DNA of 64,000 bases from Gammaproteobacteria bacterium (GTDB lineage: Bacteria > Pseudomonadota > Gammaproteobacteria > Pseudomonadales > Pseudohongiellaceae), in contig DUBM01000001.1 of assembly GCA_012960305.1 (NCBI GenBank), positions 94,834 to 158,833 on the forward strand. The letters run 5' to 3'. The notes beneath the pieces are model-generated. The model saw nothing but the letters and a program-made list of their open reading frames with translations, ran no database searches and was not told the origin of the DNA. Position numbers and translations under genes: made by a program. This document shows, piece by piece, positions 9,258-18,536 of the stretch (within the stretch, counting starts at the first letter, position 1; every line of letters begins with the position of its first letter).

Positions 9258-10049
9258 TTAACGATGGGAAAGTGGCGCCATACTCAAGTGGCGACCGCCA
9301 TCCACGATCAACGTCTCACCAGTGATAACCTGAGGTCCACTAATAAAATGAAGAATTGCATCAGCCACGGTTTCTGGTGTTGCCACTACACCGAGAGGAG
9401 CAGCATTGCGGTTATTTTCCATAAGTAATTCGTATTTCTCATCACCAAAGCCTTCCCGCAACCATTCACCAGCGATAAAGCCTGGGCATACTGCATTAAT
9501 GCGCAATTTAGGGCCCAATGCACGAGCCAAAGAAAGAGTCATAGTGACCATTGCGCCTTTTGAAGCGGCATAGGCAACGCAAGAACCATAGCCCGTAACA
9601 CCCGCTATAGAAGCAACATTGACTACAGCGCCACCATCTTCTTGAGTCTTCATTTGTTCGTTGACTGCCCGAATCATTTGATAGGCGCCAATCACATTTA
9701 CGGCGTAAATGTGATTGAAGTCCTTGGCACTTAATCCATCCAAATCACTATGATCAACGAATTTGGTCGTGCCAGCGTTATTGACCAGAATATCAACTCG
9801 ACCCCATCTCTCGACTGCGCCAGCCACCATGGACTTGCAGTCTGCATCGTCGGCAACATTACCGCCGAATACTATGGTTTCGACACCAAGTTTTTCACAT
9901 TCAGCAGCCACCTGGTTTCCGCCAGCGGCATTGGAGTTGTAGTTAATAACTACATTGCAACCCAGTGATGCCAATAATCTCGCTGTAGATGCTCCAACAC
10001 CACTGCTGGAACCGGTAATTATAGCTACCCTATTTTTTAAATCTTTCAC
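9258..10049 (-). CDS. SDR-family NAD(P)-dependent oxidoreductase (FabG-like)
   Basis: A classical short-chain dehydrogenase/reductase of 263 aa. It has the cofactor motif TGSSSGVG at residues 12-19, NNAG in the middle, a catalytic serine in NVASIAG, and the YxxxK pair in YAASKG. The C-terminal ITGETLIVDGG is typical of 3-oxoacyl-ACP reductase-like members. The start is GTG at 10049 with AAGGA upstream. It is convergent with regA across a 53-base gap. Substrate unknown; FabG paralogs in lipid or xenobiotic degradation are common. Confidence 0.92.
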   Translation of the reverse strand: MKDLKNRVAIITGSSSGVGASTARLLASLGCNVVINYNSNAAGGNQVAAECEKLGVETIVFGGNVADDADCKSMVAGAVERWGRVDILVNNAGTTKFVDHSDLDGLSAKDFNHIYAVNVIGAYQMIRAVNEQMKTQEDGGAVVNVASIAGVTGYGSCVAYAASKGAMVTMTLSLARALGPKLRINAVCPGFIAGEWLREGFGDEKYELLMENNRNAAPLGVVATPETVADAILHFISGPQVITGETLIVDGGRHLSMAPLSHR

Positions 10050-10282
10050 GCTAGCAACTTCCTTAGGACATAATGTTTAACAGGAATAGAAATTAGCATA
10101 AATTGGCCCAGATTCCCGCTAAATCCATCTTCCAGCACTCATGGTCCAGAATTTAAAATAAACCGCTAAAGGGCCAATCTCATATTGCATTTGAAGCGAC
10201 ACAGGTTACAATACGTAACACTTTTGGTTAGGGCTCGGTGCTATAAAGAATCTAGTATTAAATTGTACTGAGAGAATCAACC

Positions 10283-10306
10283 AAAACCCTCAAAATCTTG
10301 GGTTTT
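10283..10306 (+). terminator. terminator-like stem-loop in the RND leader
   Basis: A 7-bp stem (10283-10289 with 10300-10306) is followed by a fifth T. It faces the RND operon, so it may stop stray transcription or act in a leader. No leader peptide was identified. Confidence 0.4.
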
Positions 10307-10360
10307 TCTAACAACAGGGACGATCAATCCGCTTGAATGATATTTCCAAACTATCTGGTT

Positions 10361-10376
10361 GGTGCAAAGTTGCACC
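10361..10376. promoter_or_regulatory. palindromic candidate operator before the RND operon
   Basis: GGTGCAAAGTTGCACC is two perfect 7-base half-sites around a 2-base centre. It starts 88 bases before the GTG of the adaptor gene. Size and symmetry fit a dimeric TetR, MarR or similar repressor. No regulator gene is adjacent. Confidence 0.5.
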
Positions 10377-10448
10377 TTCAGATATGCGGGATTGTTGCGG
10401 ATTAAGGAATTGATGGCCTTATTCAACAGGTCTTAAGCGGAGACAGCG

Positions 10449-11561
10449 GTGAAAAACCAATACGTAGTGTCAGTAATCATAATTCTTTTGGTGGGGGTAT
10501 GGATGCTCATGCCTCGCAGTGCCGAGAGTACCAATGAACGACTCACTGATACACCCAGAGTTGTTGTAGCCATACCCGAAGGACAAACTTCATCAGAAAG
10601 CCTAGAAATTCTAACTGTTAGAGCTGCACGCATAGGACCACAAAGCTATGTAGAGCAAGTCAGAGTGCGAGGTCGAACTCAGGCATCTCGCCATGTTCAG
10701 GTTCGTGCTGAAGAACCTGGCCGAATTGTTTCCGAGCCCATTCCTCGTGGTTCCCGAGTTAGCCAAGGAGACATACTTTGCGAAATCGCTGTCGATAATC
10801 GTCAATCTAATTTGCTAGAAGCTCTCAGCCGACGGGAACAGGCTGAGTTCGAATACGAGGCGTCCTTGGATCTCCAAGAACGTGGTCTGCAGTCAGACGT
10901 GGTAGTTGCCCAACTTAAAACCGCACTGGAATCCTCAAAGGCCGCAATTAGCCGCGCAGAGCTCGCTCTGGAGAAGACCAAAATTTTAGCACCATTCAAT
11001 GGGATCGTGGAAACGCGAACAGTTGAAATTGGTGATCTACTAAATGCTGGCACTATCTGCGCATCAGTTCTGGATGACACGCCGATGTTATTGGTTGGCC
11101 TAGTACCGGAGCAGGATGTAAGTGGTATTCAAGTTGGCGCCAGGGTTACGGGTAAATTACTCAGCGGTGAATATGTTGAAGGGACGGTGAATTATCTTGC
11201 CCGCGCAGCAGATGCTATCTCCCGAAGCTATCGCGTCGAAATCGAAGTAGATCCCATATACGAGAATCTACGTGAAGGTATAACAGTGGAACTAATGGTG
11301 GCTACAAGGGATATCCAAGCCCATCTCATTCCTTCTTCTGCACTAACACTTAACGACAGTGGAGCAATAGCGGTTAAAACGATCGATCAAAATAATCTAG
11401 TCAGCTCCCACATTATTGAGATCATCGGAGACAACACCAGCCAACTCAATCCTGGTATCTGGGTTACTGGACTGAATGGTTCTGTAAATCTGATTACTCT
11501 GGGTCAGGAAATCGTATTTCCTGGTCAAACTGTCGAAAGTAATTTTGATTGGGATAACTAA
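10449..11561 (+). CDS. RND efflux periplasmic adaptor (membrane fusion protein)
   Basis: The periplasmic bridge between an inner-membrane RND pump and an outer-membrane channel. An N-terminal membrane anchor or signal (residues about 5-20) is followed by the lipoyl half (HVQVRAEEPGRIVSEPIPRG), a helical hairpin (about residues 115-180) and the second lipoyl half (KTKILAPFNGIVETRTVEIGD). The beta-barrel region follows. At 370 aa it is typical for HlyD/AcrA-family adaptors. It starts at GTG 10449 with GGAG a few bases upstream. The pump gene follows 23 bases later. No TolC-type channel gene is nearby, so a distant one must serve. Confidence 0.92.
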   Translation: MKNQYVVSVIIILLVGVWMLMPRSAESTNERLTDTPRVVVAIPEGQTSSESLEILTVRAARIGPQSYVEQVRVRGRTQASRHVQVRAEEPGRIVSEPIPRGSRVSQGDILCEIAVDNRQSNLLEALSRREQAEFEYEASLDLQERGLQSDVVVAQLKTALESSKAAISRAELALEKTKILAPFNGIVETRTVEIGDLLNAGTICASVLDDTPMLLVGLVPEQDVSGIQVGARVTGKLLSGEYVEGTVNYLARAADAISRSYRVEIEVDPIYENLREGITVELMVATRDIQAHLIPSSALTLNDSGAIAVKTIDQNNLVSSHIIEIIGDNTSQLNPGIWVTGLNGSVNLITLGQEIVFPGQTVESNFDWDN

Positions 11562-11584
11562 GTAATACTCTGAGTTTCAAAGCT

Positions 11585-14500
11585 ATGCGAAATTATATTG
11601 ATGCTGCAATATCAAGATCCCGAACAACGATAAGTATTTTCGTGGTTACTATGCTGGCGGGTTGGGTTTCATTTCTATCTATCCCGGTGGAAATGTATCC
11701 AGATATTCAAGTACCCCTAGTTATCACGACTATAATTCATGAAGGTATCTCTCCAGAAGATGCGGAGCGTTTGTTGTCCAAGCCGGCGGAACTCGAACTT
11801 AAAACTATCGATGGTATTACTGAGATTACTTCTTTCTCGAGTGAAAACGCTGCAACTATCTTGACCGAATTTGATATTAGCTTCAATTCGCAAAATGCCT
11901 TGGCCGAAGTGCGGGAAGCCATCAACAGGGCTAAAGCTCGCTTCCCTCAGTCCACCGAAGAACCCATTATTCAGGAAGCCTCAGCAGTTGAGTTACCGAT
12001 AGTCCAAATTGCTATAGGTGGCGAAAATGTCCCCGAACGTGTCTTGTTGCGCATCGCGGAAGATTTACAGAGAGAAATAGAAATACTGCCTCAGATTCTC
12101 GAAGCGCCGATGGTTGGTAATCGTGAAGAACTGTTGGAAGCTGTAATCGACCCTTCTAAATTGGAAACCTACGGCATACCAAATAGCTCTATTATCCAGA
12201 CCGTCACCAACAACAACCGCCTAATCCCTGCAGGGCAGGTAGATACCGGCAAAGGTAGCTTCTCAGTAAAGGTTCCAGGCCTAATTGAAACCGCCACTGA
12301 TTTATTCGACCTGCCTCTCGCATCCACTGACGGCAGTGTAATAACTGTATCGGACATCGCCAATGTACGCAGAACCTTCAAAGATGCTACACGCTTTTCC
12401 TATGCCAACGGTTCGCAAGCAATTTCTCTAAACGTGATGAAGCGTAAGGGAGCAAACTTAGTTGAGGCCATGGAAGAGATCGATGCATTGGTTGAAGAGA
12501 TGCGCCCCAGTTTGCCTCCTTCAGTTACACTCGCCTACATTAACAATAGCGTGCCAGTTGTGCTCGAACAGAATTTGGGCCTACAAGGCAACATGGCAAC
12601 TGCGATGGTTCTGGTATTAATAGTTGTTATTGCCTCCATCGGCGTGCGTTCCGGTCTGTTAGTTACACTAGCAGTGCCCTTCTCATTTTTCTTTGCATTC
12701 ATCGTGATTAGTATGCTCGATTTCACTTATAACTTTATGGTGATTTTTGGCTTGTTATTGGGTCTTGGTATGTTGATTGATGGGGCCATCGTAATGGTGG
12801 AATATGCCGATCGGAAAATGGCCGAAGGTCTTGATAGCCGAGAAGCTTATAAGGAAGCCGTACGGCGAATGTTTTGGCCAATTCTTGCCTCAACTGCCAC
12901 CACCTTGGCGGCCTTCTTACCGATAATGTTTTGGCCGGGAGTTTCCGGACAATTTATGAGCTATCTGCCAATTACGGTATTCGCAGTATTAATCGGGTCG
13001 TTATTTTATGCACTGTTATTCGCACCCACGATTGGTGCCTTGATTGGAAAATCTAGTGATGCTGATAAAGCCTATCTACGCAGCTTGGAAGAAGGCGACC
13101 CACGTAACACTTCTGGTGTTACCGGCGCATATGCCAAGGTGCTAGAGACTGCTATAAAGATTCCAATTACAGTACTCCTGCTAAGTATAACTACAATGGC
13201 AACCATCGTTTATTCTTACGATCGATGGGGATCTGGAATCGAGTTCTTTGTAGAGACCGAACCAATGCAGACCCAGGTACAGATTTTTGCCAGAGGGAAT
13301 TTTTCCCCAGCAGAATTACTTGATGTAATGTTGGACGCTGAAGAACGAATTAGAGAGGTTGGGTTTATCGATGGCATCGTCACTCAATCAGGTGCTGGCC
13401 AGCAAATGGGCGGTGCCGGCCAATCAGCTCCGGACCTGATTGGCTCCATTTTCATCGAGATGACTGATCGACGAGAGAGAGAATTAAATGGCTTTGAGGT
13501 CGAAGATCTCTATCGTGCTGCAATTTCCAATATACCGGGCGTACGAGCAGAGATTGTTTCAGTTGAACAGGGCCCGCCCGTCGGCAAAGAAATACAAATT
13601 GAGCTTTCCGGTGATAACCTCGATCTGCTATTCGCTGAGGCCAATCGTATTCGCGGCTTCATGGAAACAGAAATGACAGGTCTCATCGATATCGACGACA
13701 CCGCTCCAATACCAGCCATCGAATGGGAAATCAAAGTGGACCGAGCCCAAGCGGCAATGCTTGGCGCTAGTATGACTGAAATAGGCACGGCTATTCAGCT
13801 AATGACCAATGGCGTTTTCATGGGTGACTACCGCCCTGACGATAGTGAGAAAGAAGTTGATATTAGAGTTCGGTATCCAGCTGAATACCGAGGCCTAGAT
13901 CAAATTGATTCAATTCGTATTAGCACTCTTAATGGACCAGTACCCATAAGTAGTTTTATAACGCGGAAAGCTAAACCAAAAGTAAGCTCAATCCAGAGGG
14001 TTGATGGTAATCGTGTCGTTCTGATACGCGCAAATCCAGCCCCTGGAATTTTTGCAGATAGCAAATTAAATGAAATAGAGGCTTATCTAAATGAAAACCC
14101 AACGGTAAATGGAGTCTACTTTCAATTTAGAGGCGCAAACGAAGAACAGGAACAGTCGGCAGCCTTTTTGATGCAAGCGTTTGCATTATCAATGTCTTTA
14201 ATGGCTATACTGCTGGTAACTCAGTTCAATAGCTACTATCAAGCCTTGCTGATTCTTTCATCGGTGTTGTTATCCACCTCAGGTGTATTGCTTGGATTAC
14301 TCGCCACTGGCCAACCTTTCAGCGTGATGCTCACAGGAATCGGCATTGTCGCCTTGGCGGGTATTATCGTGAACAATAATATTGTGTTAATCGACACCTT
14401 CAATCATTTAAAGAAAAAGCACCCAGCCTGGACCCTTTCTGATGTTATTGTTCATACAGGTGTGCAAAGACTCCGGCCAGTATTCTTGACGACATTTACC

Positions 14501-14752
14501 ACAGGATTTGGTTTACTACCTTTGGCAATGAACACTTCGGTGGATCTTTTCGGAGCTGAAATTGAAGTTGGCGGCCCTATTGCGTCGCAGTGGGCAGGAC
14601 TCGCTTCAACTATCGTTTGGGGATTGTCTTTTGCCACAATATTAACATTGATAGTTACACCGTCGATGTTAGCACTTCCAGCACGACTAAGATCAATGAT
14701 CAGCCGAGCGCCGACACTATCTCAACAGATCGAACCAGAATTAAGTCTCTAA
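11585..14752 (+). CDS. RND-family efflux pump, inner-membrane permease
   Basis: A full-length (1055 aa) proton-driven resistance-nodulation-division transporter. The two halves each begin with a TM helix and a large periplasmic loop. Family signs include the opening ISRSRTTISIFVV, VEMYPDIQVP and the second-half NNNIVLID segment. In TM4 the proton-relay pair usually read as DD in AcrB is D399-G400 here (MLIDGAIVMVE), so only the first aspartate is kept. The usual TM10 lysine region reads VNNNIVLID. This places it outside the classical AcrB/MexB group. It is cotranscribed with the adaptor at 10449. Substrate unknown. Confidence 0.93.
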   Translation: MRNYIDAAISRSRTTISIFVVTMLAGWVSFLSIPVEMYPDIQVPLVITTIIHEGISPEDAERLLSKPAELELKTIDGITEITSFSSENAATILTEFDISFNSQNALAEVREAINRAKARFPQSTEEPIIQEASAVELPIVQIAIGGENVPERVLLRIAEDLQREIEILPQILEAPMVGNREELLEAVIDPSKLETYGIPNSSIIQTVTNNNRLIPAGQVDTGKGSFSVKVPGLIETATDLFDLPLASTDGSVITVSDIANVRRTFKDATRFSYANGSQAISLNVMKRKGANLVEAMEEIDALVEEMRPSLPPSVTLAYINNSVPVVLEQNLGLQGNMATAMVLVLIVVIASIGVRSGLLVTLAVPFSFFFAFIVISMLDFTYNFMVIFGLLLGLGMLIDGAIVMVEYADRKMAEGLDSREAYKEAVRRMFWPILASTATTLAAFLPIMFWPGVSGQFMSYLPITVFAVLIGSLFYALLFAPTIGALIGKSSDADKAYLRSLEEGDPRNTSGVTGAYAKVLETAIKIPITVLLLSITTMATIVYSYDRWGSGIEFFVETEPMQTQVQIFARGNFSPAELLDVMLDAEERIREVGFIDGIVTQSGAGQQMGGAGQSAPDLIGSIFIEMTDRRERELNGFEVEDLYRAAISNIPGVRAEIVSVEQGPPVGKEIQIELSGDNLDLLFAEANRIRGFMETEMTGLIDIDDTAPIPAIEWEIKVDRAQAAMLGASMTEIGTAIQLMTNGVFMGDYRPDDSEKEVDIRVRYPAEYRGLDQIDSIRISTLNGPVPISSFITRKAKPKVSSIQRVDGNRVVLIRANPAPGIFADSKLNEIEAYLNENPTVNGVYFQFRGANEEQEQSAAFLMQAFALSMSLMAILLVTQFNSYYQALLILSSVLLSTSGVLLGLLATGQPFSVMLTGIGIVALAGIIVNNNIVLIDTFNHLKKKHPAWTLSDVIVHTGVQRLRPVFLTTFTTGFGLLPLAMNTSVDLFGAEIEVGGPIASQWAGLASTIVWGLSFATILTLIVTPSMLALPARLRSMISRAPTLSQQIEPELSL

Positions 14753-15515
14753 GATATTTTCTGTATAGTTCTAAGGAGCCGGAGCAAATTGCTGCGGCTC
14801 CTTAAATGGATATATGGTGTGAATATTTTTAAGGCCAGTCTTATCCAAATTTCTTACCAATCAAAAAAGCATAATTCCAAAGTATATTTCGATTTACTAT
14901 AAGTATATAACCCATCGCAAAATTATACTTTTACGCAGAAATTATGTTAAATATATTTACAATATAAAACTATGCTTCGCATTATTCGCTACTGAATAAT
15001 TTCAAAAATAAATTAAACTCCCTTACAGACCATATAAGAAGGGTTTGTGACAAATTGTGAGCCCATGAAATTTCCGTAAATCGCTGTGATAGTATCTTCC
15101 AACTTATTGGTCAGGCAATATCAAGGAAACGATGTGCGGATCATTAATAGCTAAAGCTAGGAACATAGAAGTTTTTCTTTGTTCCCCCCTTTTCTAAAGC
15201 ACTGAGTGATTTTTATGCTCCTGTTTTAGCGCCTCTTACACCTGCCCCTCAATTAATTGTTATATTTCTGAAAACTCAAACCTGCGAGAATTTTTTAGCC
15301 CGGTCCGTTGTTGAATTAACTAATCTAAAAAATAACGAACAAGCGCTCGATAGTTTTAACAAATTCTGAAACCTTTGACACAACCCACAGTAGGCTCTAA
15401 AAATACTTAGCAATCTGCATTTAGGCGCATTGGATTGGGCTAGAGAGAGTTTGGGGCTGGATCAGCCAAGAGATAGCAGAAATTTAAAACAAGTAACTAA
15501 ATCTATTTGCGTCTT
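14753..15515. other. long AT-rich intergenic stretch without a recognisable gene
   Basis: About 760 bases between the RND pump and the end of the minus-strand MoxR/vWA cluster. No ORF has a ribosome-binding site and a plausible product; a 21-codon frame at 15133 has nothing to support it. A strong hairpin lies at 14772-14804, and a weaker one at 15160-15185 (GGAACA with TGTTCC). Confidence 0.5.
14772..14804. terminator. stem-loop downstream of the RND pump
   Basis: A 10-bp stem (14772-14781 with 14795-14804) has an inner AGCA/TGCT pairing that extends the structure. There is no T-tract after it, so it could protect the mRNA 3' end or act as a Rho-dependent or intrinsic terminator. Confidence 0.5.
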
Positions 15516-17540
15516 TTAACGATAGGTACGATTAGCTACCACAGCTTCGGCGAGTATAAGCAACATCACCGACACCAGAATCCACCACCACATTCGCTGC
15601 GGTCGTTCGAGTTCTTCGATTAGTTGGGCAGTTCTTACTTCGCGAGACTGTGTAATATCTGTATCTGGATTAATGATCGAGTCATACAGCGTCGCAACAG
15701 CAGCGCGAGTAAAGTCAGATTCCTCAGGCAAAATATTTACCGCGTACCGATAGTCAACTTGATCAACATTCACAGAGATTAAACCAGGCTCTGTTGCGGT
15801 CACAACAAAATCATCATTGGCAAAAACAATATCGTCACCTGAAGGAGTCACTGCTTGGACGGATTGACCTTCACCTGTAGGGTCGAGGCTGAAACTGTCG
15901 CCTATGTCGTAGGAACCCTGTTTTGTCTCAGATTGCACAAGATGACGTAGAGTCTCGTGAACGAATGGTAAGAACAAACCTTGTAGTGCTAGATTGTTCC
16001 ACTCTAGATCCAGACTAGAGGCGAATAAAATCACTTTACCATTACCAACCTCCCGTTCTAATAAGGCTGGTTCCGTATTATCAAACTGCATAAGAACATC
16101 TGACTCAGCATGAGCAGATAAAGACCAGTGCCCTTGAAAACGAGCTAACCAATCGCTATCTAAGGGGCGCAATATGGGATGTCGACGATCGAAGTCCGCA
16201 ATAACTAGATAATCATCAATGCCTAGCTGTCCTTGAGAACCTAAGGTCGCAGGAGCTATTTCTGCAAATTGGCGATTAAATATATTTGGATTAACTCTAT
16301 CCCCTGGAGCCAACAACAAGCTACCGCCATTATTCACATATTCCTCTACTGCTTCTGCTTGGGCTGTACTCAAGTCACCAACATTCAGCAAAACAGCAAC
16401 ATCATTCCGGCGCAAAACTGCTGCACTTAATTCAGCCGGCTCAATAGATGATAATTCAAACGGGGATTGCGCCGCACTACTTACGGCCAGTCCAAACCAA
16501 TGACCTTCGTCATCAAACCAGTTTTCTGAAGCCTCTCCATTTACCAGCAACACTCGAATTTTGGGTAACACATCTACCGTAAAAAAGAAGGAGTTGTCGT
16601 CATCGAAGTTATCGCCATTAACTCGGACTTCACCGACGTGAGTCCCTTGAGTATCAAAATTTGCGCTAAAGCTAATTACTTCCTCAGAACGGTCGGCCAA
16701 ATTTACTGGCGCCTGATCAACCATGACACCATCGATGCTTAAAGTGACCTCGCCTTGATTCAAATAAAGTGTGCCTGTGGAGCGCACTCTGGCGAGTATC
16801 AGTTGTTCTGCTGCATCTTCCAGCAGCTGTTCAGGGGACCTAACATCAGTGAGGACAAGATTTGAGCTTTCTTCAGTTGCTACATCAATTCCACTAAACG
16901 CAACTCCTGGCGCTAACTTCCAACCTTCATCTAGATCTTGTAAGCCAGAATCTTGAAAGTCGGAAATCAAATACACAGCACGGTTGTCATAACGCGATTC
17001 TTCCAGCAATTGATCCGCCAAGCGAAGGTTGGGCATATAGCGGGTAGCACCATACCCTGCCTCCTCCAAGTCTGCTATAACACTGCGGACACTATCGATA
17101 TCAGTATTAAGCTCACGAACAAGCTCCGCTGAGTCAGAGAAGCCGATTAATGCTACTTCATCACCTGAAGTCATGTTGCTTAGAATATCGAGAGCTTCCT
17201 GCTTAGCCCGGTCGAAGGTATCGCCGTAACGCATGCTCATGGAAACATCGAGAAGAATAACCGCAGACTGCGGATCAGCATCAAGCAATCGTGCCATCGT
17301 TTGATCAATAAGTGGTCGGGCAAAGGCCATTACTAATAAGGCAATTACCACCGAGCGAAGGAGCAGTAGCAGCCATTGTTGAATATGTTGAAACAAAATT
17401 AGTTTCTTGGATGTTTTCTTCAAGAAACGAATGGTACTGAACATCAACTTAGGCGGTTTTTCTTTTCGAATAAGGTGAATCGCAATGGGCAGCAAGGCAG
17501 CCATTAGTCCGAGAAGAAAAAGTGGAGATATGAATACCAT
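15516..17540 (-). CDS. BatA-domain vWA membrane protein
   Basis: A membrane protein of the BatA/aerotolerance type. The N-terminal BatA segment has the first TM (about 4-22) and a second TM (about 55-75) around the conserved IRFLKK block. The von Willebrand A domain follows with MIDAS motif D98-V-S100-M-S102. A later GATase-like section contains EEYVNNGGSLLLAPGD, and a C-terminal TM (about 650-668) closes it. At 674 aa it is long because the vWA is followed by a large exposed part. It is the last gene of the cluster. Its ATG directly follows the DUF58 stop, so translation is coupled. Partners are probably the MoxR ATPase and DUF58. Confidence 0.87.
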   Translation of the reverse strand: MVFISPLFLLGLMAALLPIAIHLIRKEKPPKLMFSTIRFLKKTSKKLILFQHIQQWLLLLLRSVVIALLVMAFARPLIDQTMARLLDADPQSAVILLDVSMSMRYGDTFDRAKQEALDILSNMTSGDEVALIGFSDSAELVRELNTDIDSVRSVIADLEEAGYGATRYMPNLRLADQLLEESRYDNRAVYLISDFQDSGLQDLDEGWKLAPGVAFSGIDVATEESSNLVLTDVRSPEQLLEDAAEQLILARVRSTGTLYLNQGEVTLSIDGVMVDQAPVNLADRSEEVISFSANFDTQGTHVGEVRVNGDNFDDDNSFFFTVDVLPKIRVLLVNGEASENWFDDEGHWFGLAVSSAAQSPFELSSIEPAELSAAVLRRNDVAVLLNVGDLSTAQAEAVEEYVNNGGSLLLAPGDRVNPNIFNRQFAEIAPATLGSQGQLGIDDYLVIADFDRRHPILRPLDSDWLARFQGHWSLSAHAESDVLMQFDNTEPALLEREVGNGKVILFASSLDLEWNNLALQGLFLPFVHETLRHLVQSETKQGSYDIGDSFSLDPTGEGQSVQAVTPSGDDIVFANDDFVVTATEPGLISVNVDQVDYRYAVNILPEESDFTRAAVATLYDSIINPDTDITQSREVRTAQLIEELERPQRMWWWILVSVMLLILAEAVVANRTYR

Positions 17541-18434
17541 TTAAAAACTCTTAGCCCGTTTTGACATATAAGAAGAAAGTGCCTCATCTAAAGGATTGGC
17601 TGTATTTAGCAAACAATAGTCCACGCCACTAGTCTGACACTGCTTCTTACAAAAAGAGAGAAATTCATTCAAATTATCTAGATAAGACTTACGAATCGTC
17701 TCTGGCGTAGTGATAAACGATTCATTGTTTTCCATATCAATAAATTCAGATGCTTCATTAAAAGGAAAATTGAGCTCGGCATCATCCATAACCTGAAAAG
17801 TAATGACATCATTACCCATCGCTCTCAAATGTTGCAGTGTGCGAATTATTCGTTCTTCATCATCAAGCATGTCTGTAATCAATACTACAATACTTTTTTT
17901 AGTCAAAGTTGCAGCAAGGTTTGTAAGCGGTTTAACTACATCAGTCTTCGTTCCTGGTTTGACTTGGGAAAGTGCTCGCAGAATTCGCATCAAATGTGGT
18001 TGTCGACATTTGGGAGGCAAGAATTCTTTAATCTCATCATCAAAGGTAATCAGTCCCACGGCATCCCGTTGACGCATGATGAAATAAGCCAGGGCTGAAG
18101 CAAGTGTTACCCCGTAATTTAATTTGCTAATACCCCCGGAACTGTAAGCCATCGATGCACTGGTATCTAAAACAATAACGCAACGAACATTCGTCTCATC
18201 TTCATACTGCTTGATATAAAATTTATCAGTGCGCGCATAAAGTTTCCAATCGACATGGCGCATATCATCACCACGGTTGTAGTTGCGATAATCATTAAAC
18301 TCCACACTAAAACCACGATGTGGACTTTTATGCATCCCAGAAAGAAAACCTTCTACCACTACGCGTGCTCGCAACTCTAAGTTATCGAGCCCAGCTAGTA
18401 TGCTTGGGTCGAGAAAATTAATCGAATCTGACAT
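17541..18434 (-). CDS. DUF58 domain protein
   Basis: A cytoplasmic vWA-like protein usually encoded beside MoxR ATPases. The DUF58 signature is present: SGMHKSPHRGFSVEFNDYR followed by GDDMRHVDWKLYARTDKFYIKQYEDE. A degenerate MIDAS region reads VIVLDTSASMAY. There is no signal peptide or TM. At 297 aa the length is typical. The stop abuts the ATG of the BatA gene downstream with no gap, and the MoxR gene ends 102 bases upstream. Expected role, from other MoxR systems, is as substrate adaptor or client for the AAA+ ATPase. Confidence 0.92.
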   Translation of the reverse strand: MSDSINFLDPSILAGLDNLELRARVVVEGFLSGMHKSPHRGFSVEFNDYRNYNRGDDMRHVDWKLYARTDKFYIKQYEDETNVRCVIVLDTSASMAYSSGGISKLNYGVTLASALAYFIMRQRDAVGLITFDDEIKEFLPPKCRQPHLMRILRALSQVKPGTKTDVVKPLTNLAATLTKKSIVVLITDMLDDEERIIRTLQHLRAMGNDVITFQVMDDAELNFPFNEASEFIDMENNESFITTPETIRKSYLDNLNEFLSFCKKQCQTSGVDYCLLNTANPLDEALSSYMSKRAKSF

Positions 18435-18536
18435 CTAAGCCCTTTCTATTGTTCTAGCTATAATCCTGGCTATACCGTTTGTAATGCTGTTAGTGATACA
18501 ACTATCCGCAAAGTTAGTGCGCAACTAAATCTTCAA

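Larger units (their letters stand above)
10050..10448. other. intergenic region upstream of the RND efflux operon
   Basis: About 400 bases lie between divergent SDR and RND genes. No ORF is credible. It holds a terminator-like hairpin (10283-10306) and a perfect palindrome (10361-10376), both listed separately. Confidence 0.6.

Noticed and set aside
15133..15198. 21-codon frame in the gap after the RND pump
   Set aside because: No ribosome-binding site and the sequence overlaps a weak hairpin.
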